DNA of 64,000 bases from Chrysolina oricalcia (Eukaryota > Arthropoda > Insecta > Coleoptera > Chrysomelidae), in assembly GCA_944452925.2 (NCBI GenBank), contig OX101809.2, positions 56,080,529 to 56,144,528 of the forward strand, in the 5' to 3' direction. Shown here in pieces: positions 36,721 through 48,800 of this stretch. Numbering within the stretch: the first letter of the stretch is position 1; each line of letters opens with the position of its first letter. Made by a program: the position numbers and the translations under genes. Below the pieces are notes generated by a model. That model ran no database searches. It had not been told where the DNA came from and saw only the letters and a list, made by a program, of their open reading frames with translations.

Positions 36721-37177
36721 GATAGAGAACTCATACAAATTTTTTGTTATTTTAAAAAAAGATAATTTTTAGTTTTCAATTGAACGTTTCCTTTTCAACA
36801 TAAAAAATTTCCGAATGGTAATCCTGTAATGGAAGATAGTTAATAGGGTTTATCTAATAGTCGCAGATCATTACACATTTGATTTTCATTTATGAATCTC
36901 TGGTCATAACTCCGAAAAACTAAATCAAACAAATTTTTGTTTCCGTACGGAGTACATTATTTTATCAGAAATTTCGGTTTGTTTTTTCTTCTGCAGTAAC
37001 GCAGAAATTTTGTAATCAATTTGAATTCAAAAAAATAGCAAAGTGGGCTTTGATATTAATTCCTTTATTTAAATATCAACAACTTGACAGTTATCGAAAG
37101 TTGAGAAACTGTCTCATTGTTAATTCTTCATTAGTGCAAGCTATAAAGCAGATTCATTCAATATTCCTTTGGATAAA

Positions 37178-38203
37178 ATGGTTGAATATACAAATTCAGA
37201 AATGGCAGACATGCACTTAATGTATGGAATGGCTGATGGTAACGCTCGTGCCGCCAGACGAATGTATCTAGAAAGATTTCCACAACGTCATATTCCCAGC
37301 ACACGAATGTTAATCAATATTCACTCCCGTCTTCGTGAAACGGGTACTTTCAAGAGGTCTGCTGTTCTCATAGGAAGACCCAGGAGAGTTAGAACAGTTC
37401 AGATAGAAGAAGCTGTACTTAACGAAATTGAGCAGCATCCAGACACCAGTACAAGACAAATTGCGGCACAGTTTAACGTAACCCATGTATTGGTATGGCA
37501 AATTTTAAAAGAGCAACAACTTTATCCCTATCACATACAGCGTGTTCAAGCTCTTCTGCCAAGGGATTTTCCAAAGAGATTAACTTTTTGCACTTGGATT
37601 CGAAATAAATTGTTGGAAAATCCATGGTTTTTATCTCAAGTGTTATTCACCGATGAGGCATGCTTTTCCCGTAAAGCCATTATTAATTTTCACAACAATC
37701 ATATGTGGGCTGATGAAAACCCACACGCCGTGATTGAAAACCATTTCCAAGAGACGTTTTCTGTGAATGTTTGGGTTGGAATTGTAGGGAATTTCCTTAT
37801 CGGGCCACATTTTCTGCCTCATAGACTCAATGGTGACCATTATCGACATTTTCTTGAATTCATCTTACCTGGACTCCTAGAAGAGATCCCACTGAGGGAA
37901 AGAATTGGAATTTGGTTTATGCATGATGGTGCTCCAGTACACTTCAGATTGGTTGCACGCCAATATTTAGAAGAGAATTATTCTGATCGCTGGATTGGGC
38001 GTGGTGGGCCACAACTTTGGCCACCAAGGTCACCCGATATGAATCCACTTGATTTTTTCCTCTGGGGGCACCTTAAATCATTAGTGTACCGAACTCCAGT
38101 TCAAAGTGAAGAAGACCTGAGGAATCGCATACAGGAGTCATGCGGAATTATAAGAAACGCATGCATTGAAGTTGGCGGTGGCCATTTCCAGCAGCTGCTC
38201 TGA
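37178..38203 (+). CDS. Intact DDE/D transposase (DD41D, Tc1/mariner superfamily)
   Basis: An uninterrupted 341-residue protein from the ATG at 37178 (MVEYTNSEMADMHLMYGMAD). An upstream in-frame TTG is not needed. Residues ~1-60 form a DUF4817-like helix-turn-helix (RRMYLERFPQRHIPSTRM). A second helix-turn-helix follows at ~90-120 (HPDTSTRQIAAQFNVTHVLV). The catalytic domain shows FTDEACF near residue 165, FMHDGAPVHF near 250 and PPRSPDMNPLDFFLWGHL near 285. Exactly 41 residues separate the second and third aspartates, a DD41D spacing rather than mariner's DD34D. WIGRGGP between them is typical. Such enzymes bind their own TIRs and move the element by cut and paste into TA. All three acidic residues are present. 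It lies between matching long TIRs, with no intron needed. Promoter elements were not identified. Confidence 0.95.
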   Translation: MVEYTNSEMADMHLMYGMADGNARAARRMYLERFPQRHIPSTRMLINIHSRLRETGTFKRSAVLIGRPRRVRTVQIEEAVLNEIEQHPDTSTRQIAAQFNVTHVLVWQILKEQQLYPYHIQRVQALLPRDFPKRLTFCTWIRNKLLENPWFLSQVLFTDEACFSRKAIINFHNNHMWADENPHAVIENHFQETFSVNVWVGIVGNFLIGPHFLPHRLNGDHYRHFLEFILPGLLEEIPLRERIGIWFMHDGAPVHFRLVARQYLEENYSDRWIGRGGPQLWPPRSPDMNPLDFFLWGHLKSLVYRTPVQSEEDLRNRIQESCGIIRNACIEVGGGHFQQLL

Positions 38204-38504
38204 CATATCAATTTCAATAATGGTCCTTTTCTGAACTTAATTTTATTCCTAGGGAATTTATGTTACTTTGCTCTAGTATTTGATAATAAAGTTATTCACT
38301 ATTGAAAATGTCCAAAATTATTTTGCCATAATTAACTTTGTGCAATACATATTCAACCTGAGTTATGGTAAAAAATGTATGGGAGCTCCATAACATTACA
38401 TTTTCTCTACACGAGCAGAAAATAGCTATTTGTGTAATGAGAACAAAATGACGTATTGCGTCACGCGCTAATCTTTGGAGAGTGGCAATGACACTTCGAG
38501 AAAT

Positions 38505-38735
38505 GAATTATTTTATATCATGCGCACTATTGAATGGATTGTACTTGTCCAATTTGAACTAATTTGGATCGATTATTGTCGAAAATTTCGAAGTAAACTC
38601 CAAAAACTCCTAAAAAATGTATTTTGATCACCCTGTACTTCGAAAACCAAGCCGCTTGGGACATGTTTATATGAACTTTTCATCTTGAAACCTTTCAGAG
38701 AATCACCCTTCAAGTTTGTTAGACTATTTGCTTCT
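38505..38735. repeat. Extra internal copy of the transposon's right TIR
   Basis: This segment repeats, in the same orientation, the outer right TIR at about 38960-39190: TATTGAATGGATTGTACTTG, TTTGAACTAATTTGGATCGA, AAAATGTATTTTGATCACCC, CTTCGAAAACCAAGCCGCTT and TTATATGAACTTTTCATC. It is noticeably more diverged from the tips than the two true TIRs are from each other, so it predates or evolves apart from them. Confidence 0.8.
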
Positions 38736-39289
38736 CAAATTTCTTTATGTTATGCGTTACTGGAAAATGTTTGCGTTCATATTTTCATTGTAACTCCTGA
38801 ACCGTACAAGTAAATGAAAAACATCAGGAGAGCAAAAAGATGTTAAATGAAACAACATTCATTATTCCTTTCTCATAATATGTCAGTGGCGGCGGAAAAA
38901 AAATTCTGTAGGGTTGAACAAAGCTTGACTCTGAAAAAAGGAGGACCCTGTGAATTATTTGAGAAATGCATTATTTTGTATCGTGCGTACTATTTAATGG
39001 ATTGTACTTGCCTAATTTGAACTGATTATTGTAGAAAATGTCGAAGTTAACTCTAAAAAATCTTGAAAAAAATGTATTTTCATCACCCTGTATCTCGAAA
39101 ACCAAGCCGTTTGGAACATATGTTTATATGAACATTTCGTCCTGAAAACCTTCAAAGAATCACCTCCCGAAGTTTGTCAACGTACTTAATTAACACCCTG
39201 TATATTTCAAATAACTTGTTTGCAAGGCAGCTTACTGAGTTCACTCAGTGGTTTTGGCGACCGAAAGGCAGACTGTTGTCACCTGGATC

Positions 39290-40714
39290 AATTCAATTCA
39301 ATTCAATTCAATTCAATTTCTTTATTCAAAACAATTCAAATAATCAATTACAGAATAACCAATTTATGTGCTTTTTTACAATTCATCAAATGTAGAGAAT
39401 TACACCTAAGCATAGAATATGCTTGTATTGTGCCTATTCTCTCCATTTGAATGAATACCTACGACTATAAAAAACAAAAATATAGATGCGGTTAATGGAA
39501 TGAACAAAAATTTATGAGTAGAGGGGAGATGAGGAGCAAGAGTACGTCAGCGGGTTTGATTAGCAAGATACATAACATTTTTAAATATATTATATTATAT
39601 AATTGGAGTGAGAAGGTAAATGCAGTTAAAAAGGAAGGAGAGAGGATAATCCAGGATAAATGATCTTATCGTATTCTTGTATGATATAATAATTATTTTG
39701 TGACAGTTTTGTAATGAGGACTCAAAAGATATTGTTAATCACCGTTGCATTTTCAGTGAGGTATAATTTTAAACTTTTTTTGAATTTAGGAAGAGTATTT
39801 ATATTTTTCATTTGTGATGGGAGCATATTATAAAGTTTTGGACCATAAAAGAAAACGAATCTCTGAGTGTGTGTCTTGTGAAACAATGGAAGTTGTATTT
39901 TTTCAGTGAATCTACTTACTTTGGATTTGCATTGGTCATATTTTTCCATATTCGAATAAATCCATGTCAGACTTTGGAAAGTATATAAAGATCTGATATT
40001 GAGTAATTTGGTGTCTCTGTATAGAGATTCACTTGAATGCAATCTGTGTTTCTTAAATATTATTTTTAATAAGGAGTTTTGCACTGTTTGCATGCAATTT
40101 AATATACTATAAAATGTACCACCCCACGCTATTATACAATACCGTATCACCGACTCAGCCAGAGATGTATAACAGATCATCAAATTCTTCCTATCCAGAA
40201 TATCTCGTAGATTATAAAAGGTGTAAATAAGCTTTCTCAATCTTTTGGTGACATGACTTATGTGTTCGTCCCATCTGAAATGCTGGTCCAGCATAACACC
40301 CAAATATTTGATAGTTGTGGTCTTTTCTATTGTTTCACATATACATGGTTGATGTGTATCGGTGCACCTCGAACTATTTATCTTTAATTTAATTCCTTGA
40401 GGCTGATCAGTGTTTTGCAGAGAAAATGTCATGAATTTCGTCTTACTAACATTCAGGGTCAGTAAATTATAATCAAGCCATATCTTAATTTTTCGGAGCC
40501 CGTCATCAGCAAGTTTATAGACATTTTCCCATGAATCACCTGTATAAACAATAGCTGTGTCATCAGCATAGCAGATGAGGTGACCACAAAAGTCAGTCAT
40601 TTCTGAGATACTGTTTATGTAAATGAGAAAGAGAACTGGTCCAAGCACCGTTCCCTGAGGAACGCCAATAGTAACTTCTTGTGGAGTACTCAACTGTTCG
40701 GCAATTTTAACTAA
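39290..40714 (-). mobile_element. 5'-truncated LINE with open reverse transcriptase
   Basis: On the minus strand 40693-39722 is open for over 320 codons. It contains the reverse transcriptase block GVPQGTVLGPVLFLIYIN, the catalytic CYADDTAIV, LNVSKTKFM and KYLGVMLDQHFRWDEHISHV, then a C-terminal region ending FKKSLKLYLTENATVINNIF. The fingers and endonuclease are missing because insertion was 5' truncated at about 40714. The 3' end on this strand runs into a (TTGAA)n tail at 39291-39315, next to GATCC. It lies exactly where copies 1 and 2 of the CAATATTG element diverge (GATCAACTAAAGAC in copy 1), so insertion is recent relative to that element. Clade is not certain; Jockey/CR1-like by style. 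Confidence 0.88.
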
Positions 40715-42744
40715 CTAAAAGACATTCAATTATCAGTCATCAAGGTATATTCACTTCCACCAATATATCCAGATGCTATTGTACCAATATCGATTAATGT
40801 TTTGAGGCCATCATTACTTCAAAAATATTTCACCAATACTATTTTTGAAATGTTTAATCAATATTTGACCAATATCGTAAAATGTTCACATTTTACATCT
40901 CGACAATATAACGTTTGAATATTTTGCCAATATTTTAAGAATATTGTACCCGTAATATTGTACAAATATTGCTGAATATTTCGATGCCAATACTGCTTCA
41001 AGAATATTTCGCCAATATTATTCAAGTAATATTGGACCAATATCGCCGAATGTTCACATTGTTTTCTCGCCAATATTGCATTTCAAATATTTTGCCAATA
41101 TGTTCACAATATTGTACCAACATTCTACTAATATAGGTGTGCTATTTAGGAGTACTAACCATTAAGGTAACACTATGATCAAAGTGATAGTGAACTTGCA
41201 AAATTGTATCATTTATGTGTTTAGCATTACTTGATTCAACAATTTTCTTACATTAAATCGTACCAATAGTTATTGTGTGCGTAAATACAGAACGAAAATT
41301 CAAATTGGAACAAAAAAACTAGTAAAAATTCAAACTATTTTCATTAAACGTCGATATTTTCGTACCACTAATAAACTGGACAAAATATCGCATTAAAATA
41401 TCATTATAGAAATATTCGCCCAAGTTGAGATGGTACTGTACTGAGGCTGAAACCAAAAAAAAAAATTTTTTTTCCTTCCTATGTGACCGGGTTTCAAAAT
41501 CTGAATATTGTTTTCAATCCAAAGTTATTTTATTGAATAACTTTTTTTTTATAGTGTCGTTAATAATAATAATGACAATAATAAAAATAAACGTCTTTAT
41601 TACCTTTGACTAGTATCATTATATACATTCGGACAACAGTACATTACATTCCAAAAGAAGTTCAGTTCAGTTTCAGGATGAATCCGTCCACTGAATTGCT
41701 CTACCACTTAACCCTGAACATAATAAGGGTAATTTCCCAAGTAGCACACCCATACTGGTAGAATATTGGTATTGTGAACATAGTGGCAAAATATTAGATA
41801 TGCAATATTGACGAAAAAAAAAAATGTGAACATTCTGCGATATTGGTTCAATTTTACTTGAACAATAATGGCAGAATATTCTCGAAGCTATATTGGTCTC
41901 AAAATATTTAGCCATATTGGTACAATATCGCCGGTACAATATTCTGAAAATATTGGCAAAATATTCAAACGTTATACTGTTGAGAAGTGAAATGTGAACT
42001 CCTTGCGATATTGGTCAAATATAGTCATTTCAAAAATAGTATTGATGAAATATTCTTGAAGCTATAATTGCCTCAAAACATTTAACGATATTGGTACAAT
42101 ATATCATTTGGATATATTGGTGGAAGTGAATATGCCTTGGTGAATTATTTAATGTCTTTTAGTTGATCAAGGTACCAAATTCTGCTTTTCAATCACCATA
42201 ACCGTTGAGTAAGCTGCCTTGAAAACAAGTTATTTGAAGTATTCAGTACATCTCCGTAGGTTTTAGAAGACATTCTATACGTAGAGCCACCTAGCGGATT
42301 CTATCCAGGTTTGATCACAATATAATTTTGATATGGTTCATTTTATATTCGGCCTATATTTAAAATTCATCTTATTCTAGAAATTGGGAACAATATTGAG
42401 ACAATAATATTTTATCGATATCGGTAAATAGTATTGAACCAATATTGACCCAATAAAAGTTGAAAAGATTTGTTGAATATTGTTTATATGTTTTACTGTG
42501 GTTTTATATATTTCATGATTATATTAATTATATTGACGAAGATGTACTAAAAGTAGTTTATATTGAATTCGTCGAAATAAAATATTTGAATACATAGTTT
42601 TTCATCCCTAGAATCGATTTGACTGGAATATTGGGATCGCAATATTTATTCTAGATGTTGAAAACAATATGAAGATAATAATGTATTATCGATATTAGTA
42701 AAAATTATTCAACCTATATTGACCGAATATAGGAAAAGTAGAGA

Positions 42745-43800
42745 CTTGGTGTGATTCAAATCGACTTTCACTCAATATCTCGAAAACCAATATAGTAACT
42801 TTCAGATGTGAGCTTGACAATATACCGATTGGGAATGATATCATTGAAAACAAAAGCAGTTTAAAATTTTTAGGAGTGCATATCTACCGTAAGTTAAAAT
42901 TTGACGACCATGTTCGTGCCTTGTGTAACAAAGTGTCTTCTGGCTGTTATGCAGTCAGATTAGTCGCAAATGAGCTGAGTTTATCAGCAGCCAAGACTAT
43001 TTATTTTTTTCTGGTGGAATCCCATCTGAGATATGGAATTCCATTTTGGGGCGTATGTAGAGGATATCTACTACAAAATGTTTTAATTTTGCAAAAACGA
43101 GCCATAAGATATATGTGCCACTCGAAGCGTAGAGACTCTTCTAGACTCCTTTTCACTGCTCATGGAATTCTAACAGTGATTTCTATCTTTATAATGGAAA
43201 CAGTGTATTTAATCAAAAAACATTTGACTCAATTCCAATTTTCTACATCCTATTATGTGACAAGGCAATCCAGCAACATTAAGTTGCCAATACCAATGAC
43301 ATCTGTCATAAAGGATTCCATTGTTTATAATGGTCTTAAAATGTTCAACCATCTGCCAAATGATATAAAAGAAATAAAATCTTTACAATGCTTTAGGAAA
43401 GCTGTGAAATGTTTTCTACGTGATAGACCTTTTTATAATATAGAAGAATTTTTTAACGATAATTTTTAAAATAAACTGTACGTGATTTTAAATTTTTTTT
43501 CGAATGCATTTTATACCTACGACTTACATTTTTTATACTTATGTGAAGTGTCTATATAGGTCAAACTTTTTTGTTTTATTTGTATTTTGTACGACTTATA
43601 TGTTTTTATACAAACAAACTAACTTCAATCCAAACTCCATTACTTTAAATGTTTATTGGATCATTTATATATTTTTAGGTATATATGTACAAAGTGATTT
43701 TTATTTTTCTTAGCTTAGGTAAAGTGAAACTTTGTCAACAAGATCATTCTTATGACAATAAAGTATATATTTCTTTCTTTCTTTCTTTCATTCTGTCGGT
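42745..43800 (+). pseudogene. 5'-truncated LINE, reverse transcriptase C-terminus
   Basis: An open frame of about 200 codons (42876-43469) preceded in frame by SSLKFLGV contains KFDDHVRALCNKVSSGCYAV, ESHLRYGIPFWG, LQKRAIRYMC and, near the end, DSIVYNGLKMFNHLPNDIKE. These mark the thumb-to-C-terminal region of an insect non-LTR retrotransposon reverse transcriptase. The YADD block is absent because of truncation. The 3' untranslated part carries AATAAAG and ends in a (TTTC)n run at about 43779-43797. It differs in sequence from the LINE at 39290-40714, so it is another subfamily. Inserted in copy 3 of the CAATATTG element. Confidence 0.85.
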
Positions 43801-45064
43801 CATCAACTAGATGAATTTTTCATCAATCCAACAAAAATAAAAGCCACTTCGATGATGTATCGACATTTCCAAAGCTCACACGATCTATCATTTCTTCATT
43901 CAACTCAATATCAAACAGCCTCAACTCTTATACCTCATCATCTTGTAACAAGGGCAATCAGAACATCATAGACTATTCTGAAGAAGATAGCAGTGGCGAA
44001 CGCAGCACGAACAGCTTCAACACCAACTTGCCCATAGGACATAGTACTGTCAAAACGTCCTAATGGGTTGAAAAATATTGGTAACACATGCTTGATTAAC
44101 AGTATTATCCAGTGTTTATCGAACACAAGATGGTTATTGGAGTATTTGAAAAGAGACATCCACACGAAGGATATAAACCCTAACATATCTAGGAAAGGGG
44201 CTTTAATCAAATCATTTGTCCAGGTGATCAAGGAACTTTGGTCAGAAGATTCGTCTGGAAGAGTTGAAATGTTAAATCCAAAGAATCGCTCCTCATTTCA
44301 TCGGTTTTGCCCAGGAAGATGCTCCAGAGTTCTTAAGATTCCTGTTAGCGGGTCTACATGAAGACGTCAATAGAGTAATGGAAAAGCCGATAATGAGAGA
44401 GGAAGATGAGAAATTGAGAGACAGTGAGAAGCCTCAAGAGTTATGGTCAAGATACTCAAGGACAGACAATTCCAAATTTGTAGACAACTTCGTTGGCCAG
44501 TTTAAATCTATATTGAAATGTGATTGTGGTCGCTGCTCAGTCTCTTTCGATCCATTGTGGGATATTTCCCTCTCATTACCACGAAGAAAAGGACAACTAA
44601 TACTTTCAGAATGTTTGGATTCATTCAAAATGGATGAAACTTTGGATGAGAAGCCGACATGTGCGAAGTGCAAAGAGAGAAGAAAGTGCATGAAATACCT
44701 AACAATTCATAAATTTCTGAAAATTTTAGTAATCTATTTAAAAAGGTTTTCTTCAACAGAAAGATTCCGAGGAAAATTGAATGTTATCATTGATTTTCCT
44801 TTAGAGGAATTGGATATGAGTAATTATACAGCAGAAAATGTAACTCCTTATCGATACAGTTTATATGCATCATCTAATCATAGTGGGACTACCTATAGCG
44901 AAGACTACACAGCCTACTGTAGATATCCTTATGAGAGCACGTGGCATGAATATAATGATTCACATGTGACCCCAATTTCATCTAGATCACTGGTGAGCGG
45001 AGATGCCTATGTTCTCTTATATGAGCAGAAAAGCACTAAATCGCGGCTTTCAGATCATACTTAG
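43801..45064 (+). pseudogene. Ubiquitin-specific protease (USP2-like) retrocopy, dead
   Basis: The frame gives a Ser-rich N-terminal part (RSIISSFNSISNS...), then after a frame change near 44050 NGLKNIGNTCLINSIIQCLS, the catalytic-cysteine box. Another one-base shift near 44300 leads to FIGFAQEDAPEFLRFLLAGL. From 44378 on it is open: FVGQFKSILKCDCGRCSVSF, KPTCAKCKERRKC (zinc-finger cysteines), KILVIYLKRFSSTERFRGKL, then NHSGTTYSEDYTAYC and WHEYNDSHV. In active USPs the last box reads G-H-Y; here it is E-D-Y, so the catalytic histidine is lost. One residue is also missing in the first C-x-x-C. These enzymes cleave ubiquitin from proteins. I see no intron interruption across the domain, suggesting a reverse-transcribed copy. 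It starts directly after the LINE tail. Confidence 0.85.
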
Positions 45065-45280
45065 TTTTATTTTATGTTTCATTTGTATTTTTATTGTTTT
45101 TATATTGAATTGTGTATATCACCCAATATTAAATGTGACAATCTACATTCAGAACAGGTTCTACCAATATTCCACCAATATTGTTAATATAATATTGTTT
45201 TCTGAATATTCACCTATATTGAACCAATATATTTTTTTCATTTATAATATCTATATTGGCCCAATATGAAGCCAAGATAT

Positions 45281-45786
45281 TGTCAAAAATAGATCGAACG
45301 CACTGTATATTGAAATAATTCATTATCATTCACTACGTGGGTAACCTTTTTACCTTCTACAATCCAGTACGTGAGCGAAATTATTTTATTTTGAAACACA
45401 ATTGTGACATGAACAGAAAACAAGAGTATTCAAACAGGCCACTGATAGTAGTCGAGTTTAGAGTTTTGGCGTGACCGCAGCTAGTGAGGGCTATGGAGGG
45501 AGTTTGGAAGATTCGATATTAGATAGATGGAAAATATTCCTTAAATGTAAATGCCAATATGTATTGTAAGTATAGATCTTTTTAAAATAATTTATTCAAT
45601 CAATAACTAGTCTAGGAGAGATTCAATAATTCTTTAATTCATTATTTCCTTCATTAATTTCAATCGTCTTAATCTCATAATTGTATCTAGTAAAATAAAT
45701 GTTTTTTATATTTTTCTAAAGTGTTTTAAATCTATAAATGATCAGTATCTATATAGTTAGTCGTAAATAAAACCCAATTCACGACA
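45281..45786. repeat. Solo LTR with ATAT target duplication
   Basis: A 506-bp sequence beginning TGTCAAAAATAG and ending ATTCACGACA (tips TGTC/GACA) is flanked on both sides by ATAT (45277-45280 and 45787-45790). Copies 1 and 2 of the CAATATTG element show the uninterrupted site nearby. A GTAAAATAAATG polyadenylation-like signal lies at about 45689. No internal retroviral sequence is present, consistent with LTR-LTR recombination. A 4-bp duplication suits Ty3/gypsy-type integration; strand is not determined. Confidence 0.78.
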
Positions 45787-45804
45787 ATATGATGTGCTAC
45801 CTGG

Positions 45805-48800
45805 TTTACTCCTAATCAAAATTCCATTTTTTCTCTCGTGTTCACCGTTTGCAAATTCAAAACTCCGATAACTGATATGCAAATTTTCCGCAATGCACCA
45901 AGTTTTATATCCGATACAATTCTCTGACATTATAAGATACTAAAAAAGTTTTCCTATATAGTGCAAACTTTTTGAATCTCACTGTATATAATCCAAATGT
46001 ACCTCAAAATTCGTGTATTGATACTCAAATCACGTACTTAATATTGATAAATGTAAACTGTAATTGAGTTGCTAACTGAACGTGGATCACATTTCCTTTG
46101 TAAATTAGGTAACAGTAATTAACAGATTGCCTGGTAGCAGTATAATTAATGTGACCAATCAATAATTCAATTTAGGAACAATTAGAAATATTGTCACTGC
46201 ACAAAATTGAAATAGATTGAGGGAGTGGAAATATCATAAAGGATGAAAGGTACGTAATTACTATACCTATATAAATAAAACAGAAAAAAAAACAATTTTG
46301 AAAATCTAAATGAAAAGTGTATTGAAGGCCATATTGAATACTCTTGTGAACAGTGTGGCAAACGAAATTGATTAATTTATGTTTTTACCGTTCTTGGGTA
46401 GAATAGATGATATCATGGCTACAGTCGGAGAACTGGGACAAAGTACTCAAAAATTCAGATGATGGGGCATAATATTTGTTTCAAAATATTATTTCCCGGT
46501 TAATGGACAAATCATGCCAAAAAATAGTCATGTATAACTGCTGGTATCGTTACATGCAAAGTAACGAATATTATTTGAAAAATTTAGAATGGATTAATAA
46601 TCCAGAAATATTATGGAAAATATAGCAAAATTTAGAAAAGGGGTTAAATAGTTTAGAAATGATAAATAGTGCGGAAAATAAAGAAATGGCCACCTGGGGT
46701 TTGATAAATGATAGTTCAATGGAAAAAAATATTTCAATAATTTTCATTGCGAAAACAAAAGTATTCATACAGGACCACGCACACTTCTCATGCAAAAAGT
46801 CTTCAGGTTCAATTGTACAAAATTTCAATTTGTTGTTGAACTCGGCATATTGAAAAAAAGTTACCGTGGGCACACAAAATTTCTATGTGTAGTTTACGAA
46901 ATTCATAGTGTTGAAGTTGTGTAATGTCACTTTCATACTATTGTTGACTGAACTTTAATGCGGGTAATATCACTGAATTATTAGTGAGTTTTTGATCTTG
47001 GCCTGTGCAACAGTATGTTTTCTGAGCATTTTTGAAAATAACATACAGGGTAGATCAAGACTTTTTCTGAGTTACACACAATGAAAATAATGTCAGAACG
47101 AAGCATCAACGTTCAGCATTCAATGAGATCTGCTGAACCAAAAACACATGTATTTTTTTCAAATTTTCAGGGGAAATTGAAAGTATAACTGTAACTGTTA
47201 TATTTACTTCAGATAACGCGATTTGATCATTTCAATGCACCAATTATATGTGCCATGTGGCCACTTCCAGGAACATAAATTGTGAATATTATACAGTGTG
47301 ACTGAAAAATATACGAGACCAATATTTCCAAAAATTATTGAAATGCTCTGTACTTATATAAAAATCTGACCTGTTAATTTTTTTGATTTCTTCCTATTTC
47401 ACAAAGGATATATCATATGAACATGTGTGAGAAATGGAAAAATTTTCCATGTCTAATTTTGTTTAATGTATGAAAATAATGAAAATTCGAATGATTATTG
47501 TTTTGAAGCATCTTTCATATCAATACTCACAAAACGACTTCTACGTTTTTTCCTGTGGATTATGAATACCTACAGAAATGATGATGATTTTCAGTGATAG
47601 GTAACGTTTGAAAACTTTATTACATATTTACTTTTGTACACCAAATTGTATTTTTACCTCAGAGGCTCAACTGTCGGTGAATATAAGTTAATTTAGCTCC
47701 ACCATAAATAGAGGATAAACTAAAGCGAGATAAAACTGACATTTTCGAATTAAATGAATTGAGACATGATACAAATTCTCTGAGGTTTCGGGTGTGAGTA
47801 TTCAAAGTTCAGAAATTCGTGCAAATTGATGACAATGGAGATCCACCGATATTGGAATATTATTACACTTGCAAATCTTCTTTGGGACATGCTCGTCATT
47901 TGGCACCTGTTGAATATGCATCAACGAAAATTCTTAATTATATTTGTGATATGTATTGTCCCATAGTAGAGATTCTCGAATCATCCAAGTTTAAAATCAG
48001 TGCTATACAACTGATGTTTCGAATACCAATGAACTCTATTCGAATAAGTAGAAACCCACCCAGCACGATTTCAAACAGGTGAAAGATTCAAAAAAGTTTT
48101 CTTAATAAATCAAAATTCAATAAAATTCAATCAAAATCCCTCCTCTCCAAGCTATAGATATCACAAGTTGCGCTAAAAAAATCAGAAATCAACCGTTTAA
48201 CAAAGGACAAACTTACAAGGAAACCAACGAATTGTATAACAATTTGAAAGTCAAAAGTGTGAAATGAAGAAACAAAGCAAAATAGCCGACTGAGTATTTC
48301 ATTTTTTTTAAATGTAACATTCACCTTTTATGTACCAGTGATTTTCTCGAAAACCGTTATCTGATTCAAAAAATGCAAAAGGCCAAAAGGAGTCACCCTA
48401 ATTTTGAAGCAAGAGATGAATATAGCGTGCAAAAAACCTAGAGCATTTGAATTTTCCGAATATTTATTTTGATGCATAATTTTAGGTACAATTTAAAATT
48501 TACGATATTTTTCGCTTAATTTGCCTTATCTCCAGAAAATATCTTATTTTGACCCTAGGAATACAGCCTTGACATATTTGTACACCCTGTACACTGCTTG
48601 AATCTTACCTATTCTACAGACAACAAATCGAGAAAGAAAATGATTATTAGATCAGAAATTACCATAATTATCAAAAACAAATTTATTATATTGCGCGAAC
48701 TGTAGTAAACTGTTTCAGGTACAGTTGTCAGAATGAAGATTCTTGAAATTTAATCGTTTTCTCCTTTTGTATATACCTATTCCTACTAAGTTTATCGTCG

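Larger units (their letters stand above)
35497..39200 (+). mobile_element. Apparently complete DD41D transposon, ~445-bp TIRs
   Basis: The tips CAGGGTGTTAATTAAGTACG and its exact complement are flanked by TA (35495-35496 and 39201-39202). The left TIR (35497 to about 35945) and right TIR (about 38755-39200) are very similar by eye over their whole length, with only scattered substitutions and small indels. It carries an uninterrupted transposase. The 5' spacer contains a member of the dispersed AACAGAAAACTACT repeat (about 36540-36720). An extra copy of the outer TIR segment sits inside the right end (38505-38735). Full TIRs plus an open transposase make it the best candidate for recent activity apart from the 53.5-kb mariner. 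Confidence 0.93.
34717..41150 (+). mobile_element. CAATATTG element copy 2, split by two insertions
   Basis: It starts CCTAGGTAGCACATCATATC and ends ATATAGGTGTGCTATTTAGG. The element's own sequence is 34717-35494, 39203-39289 and 40715-41150. Compared with copy 1 the left half, core (CAGTGGTTTTGGCGACC at about 39245-39261) and right half are collinear. The interruptions are a DNA transposon (35497-39200) at a TA and a minus-strand LINE (39290-40714). Confidence 0.85.
41736..45804 (-). mobile_element. CAATATTG element copy 3, inverted and interrupted
   Basis: It begins CCCAAGTAGCACACCCATA and ends ATATGATGTGCTACCTGG, the reverse of copies 1 and 2. Its own sequence is 41736 to about 42740, about 45115-45280 and 45787-45804. 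The core is recognisable at about 42150-42320 as the complement of the copy-1 core. Inserted are a LINE with a USP pseudogene (about 42745-45114) and a solo LTR (45281-45786). Confidence 0.83.

Noticed and set aside
47819..48082. 87-codon frame with a protein-like composition
   Set aside because: No family recognised, no neighbouring exons and no second copy; recorded only in the unassigned stretch.
47043..48595. Possible element bounded by CAGGGT-type tips
   Set aside because: The sequences inward of the two tips do not match each other, so they are not one element's TIRs.
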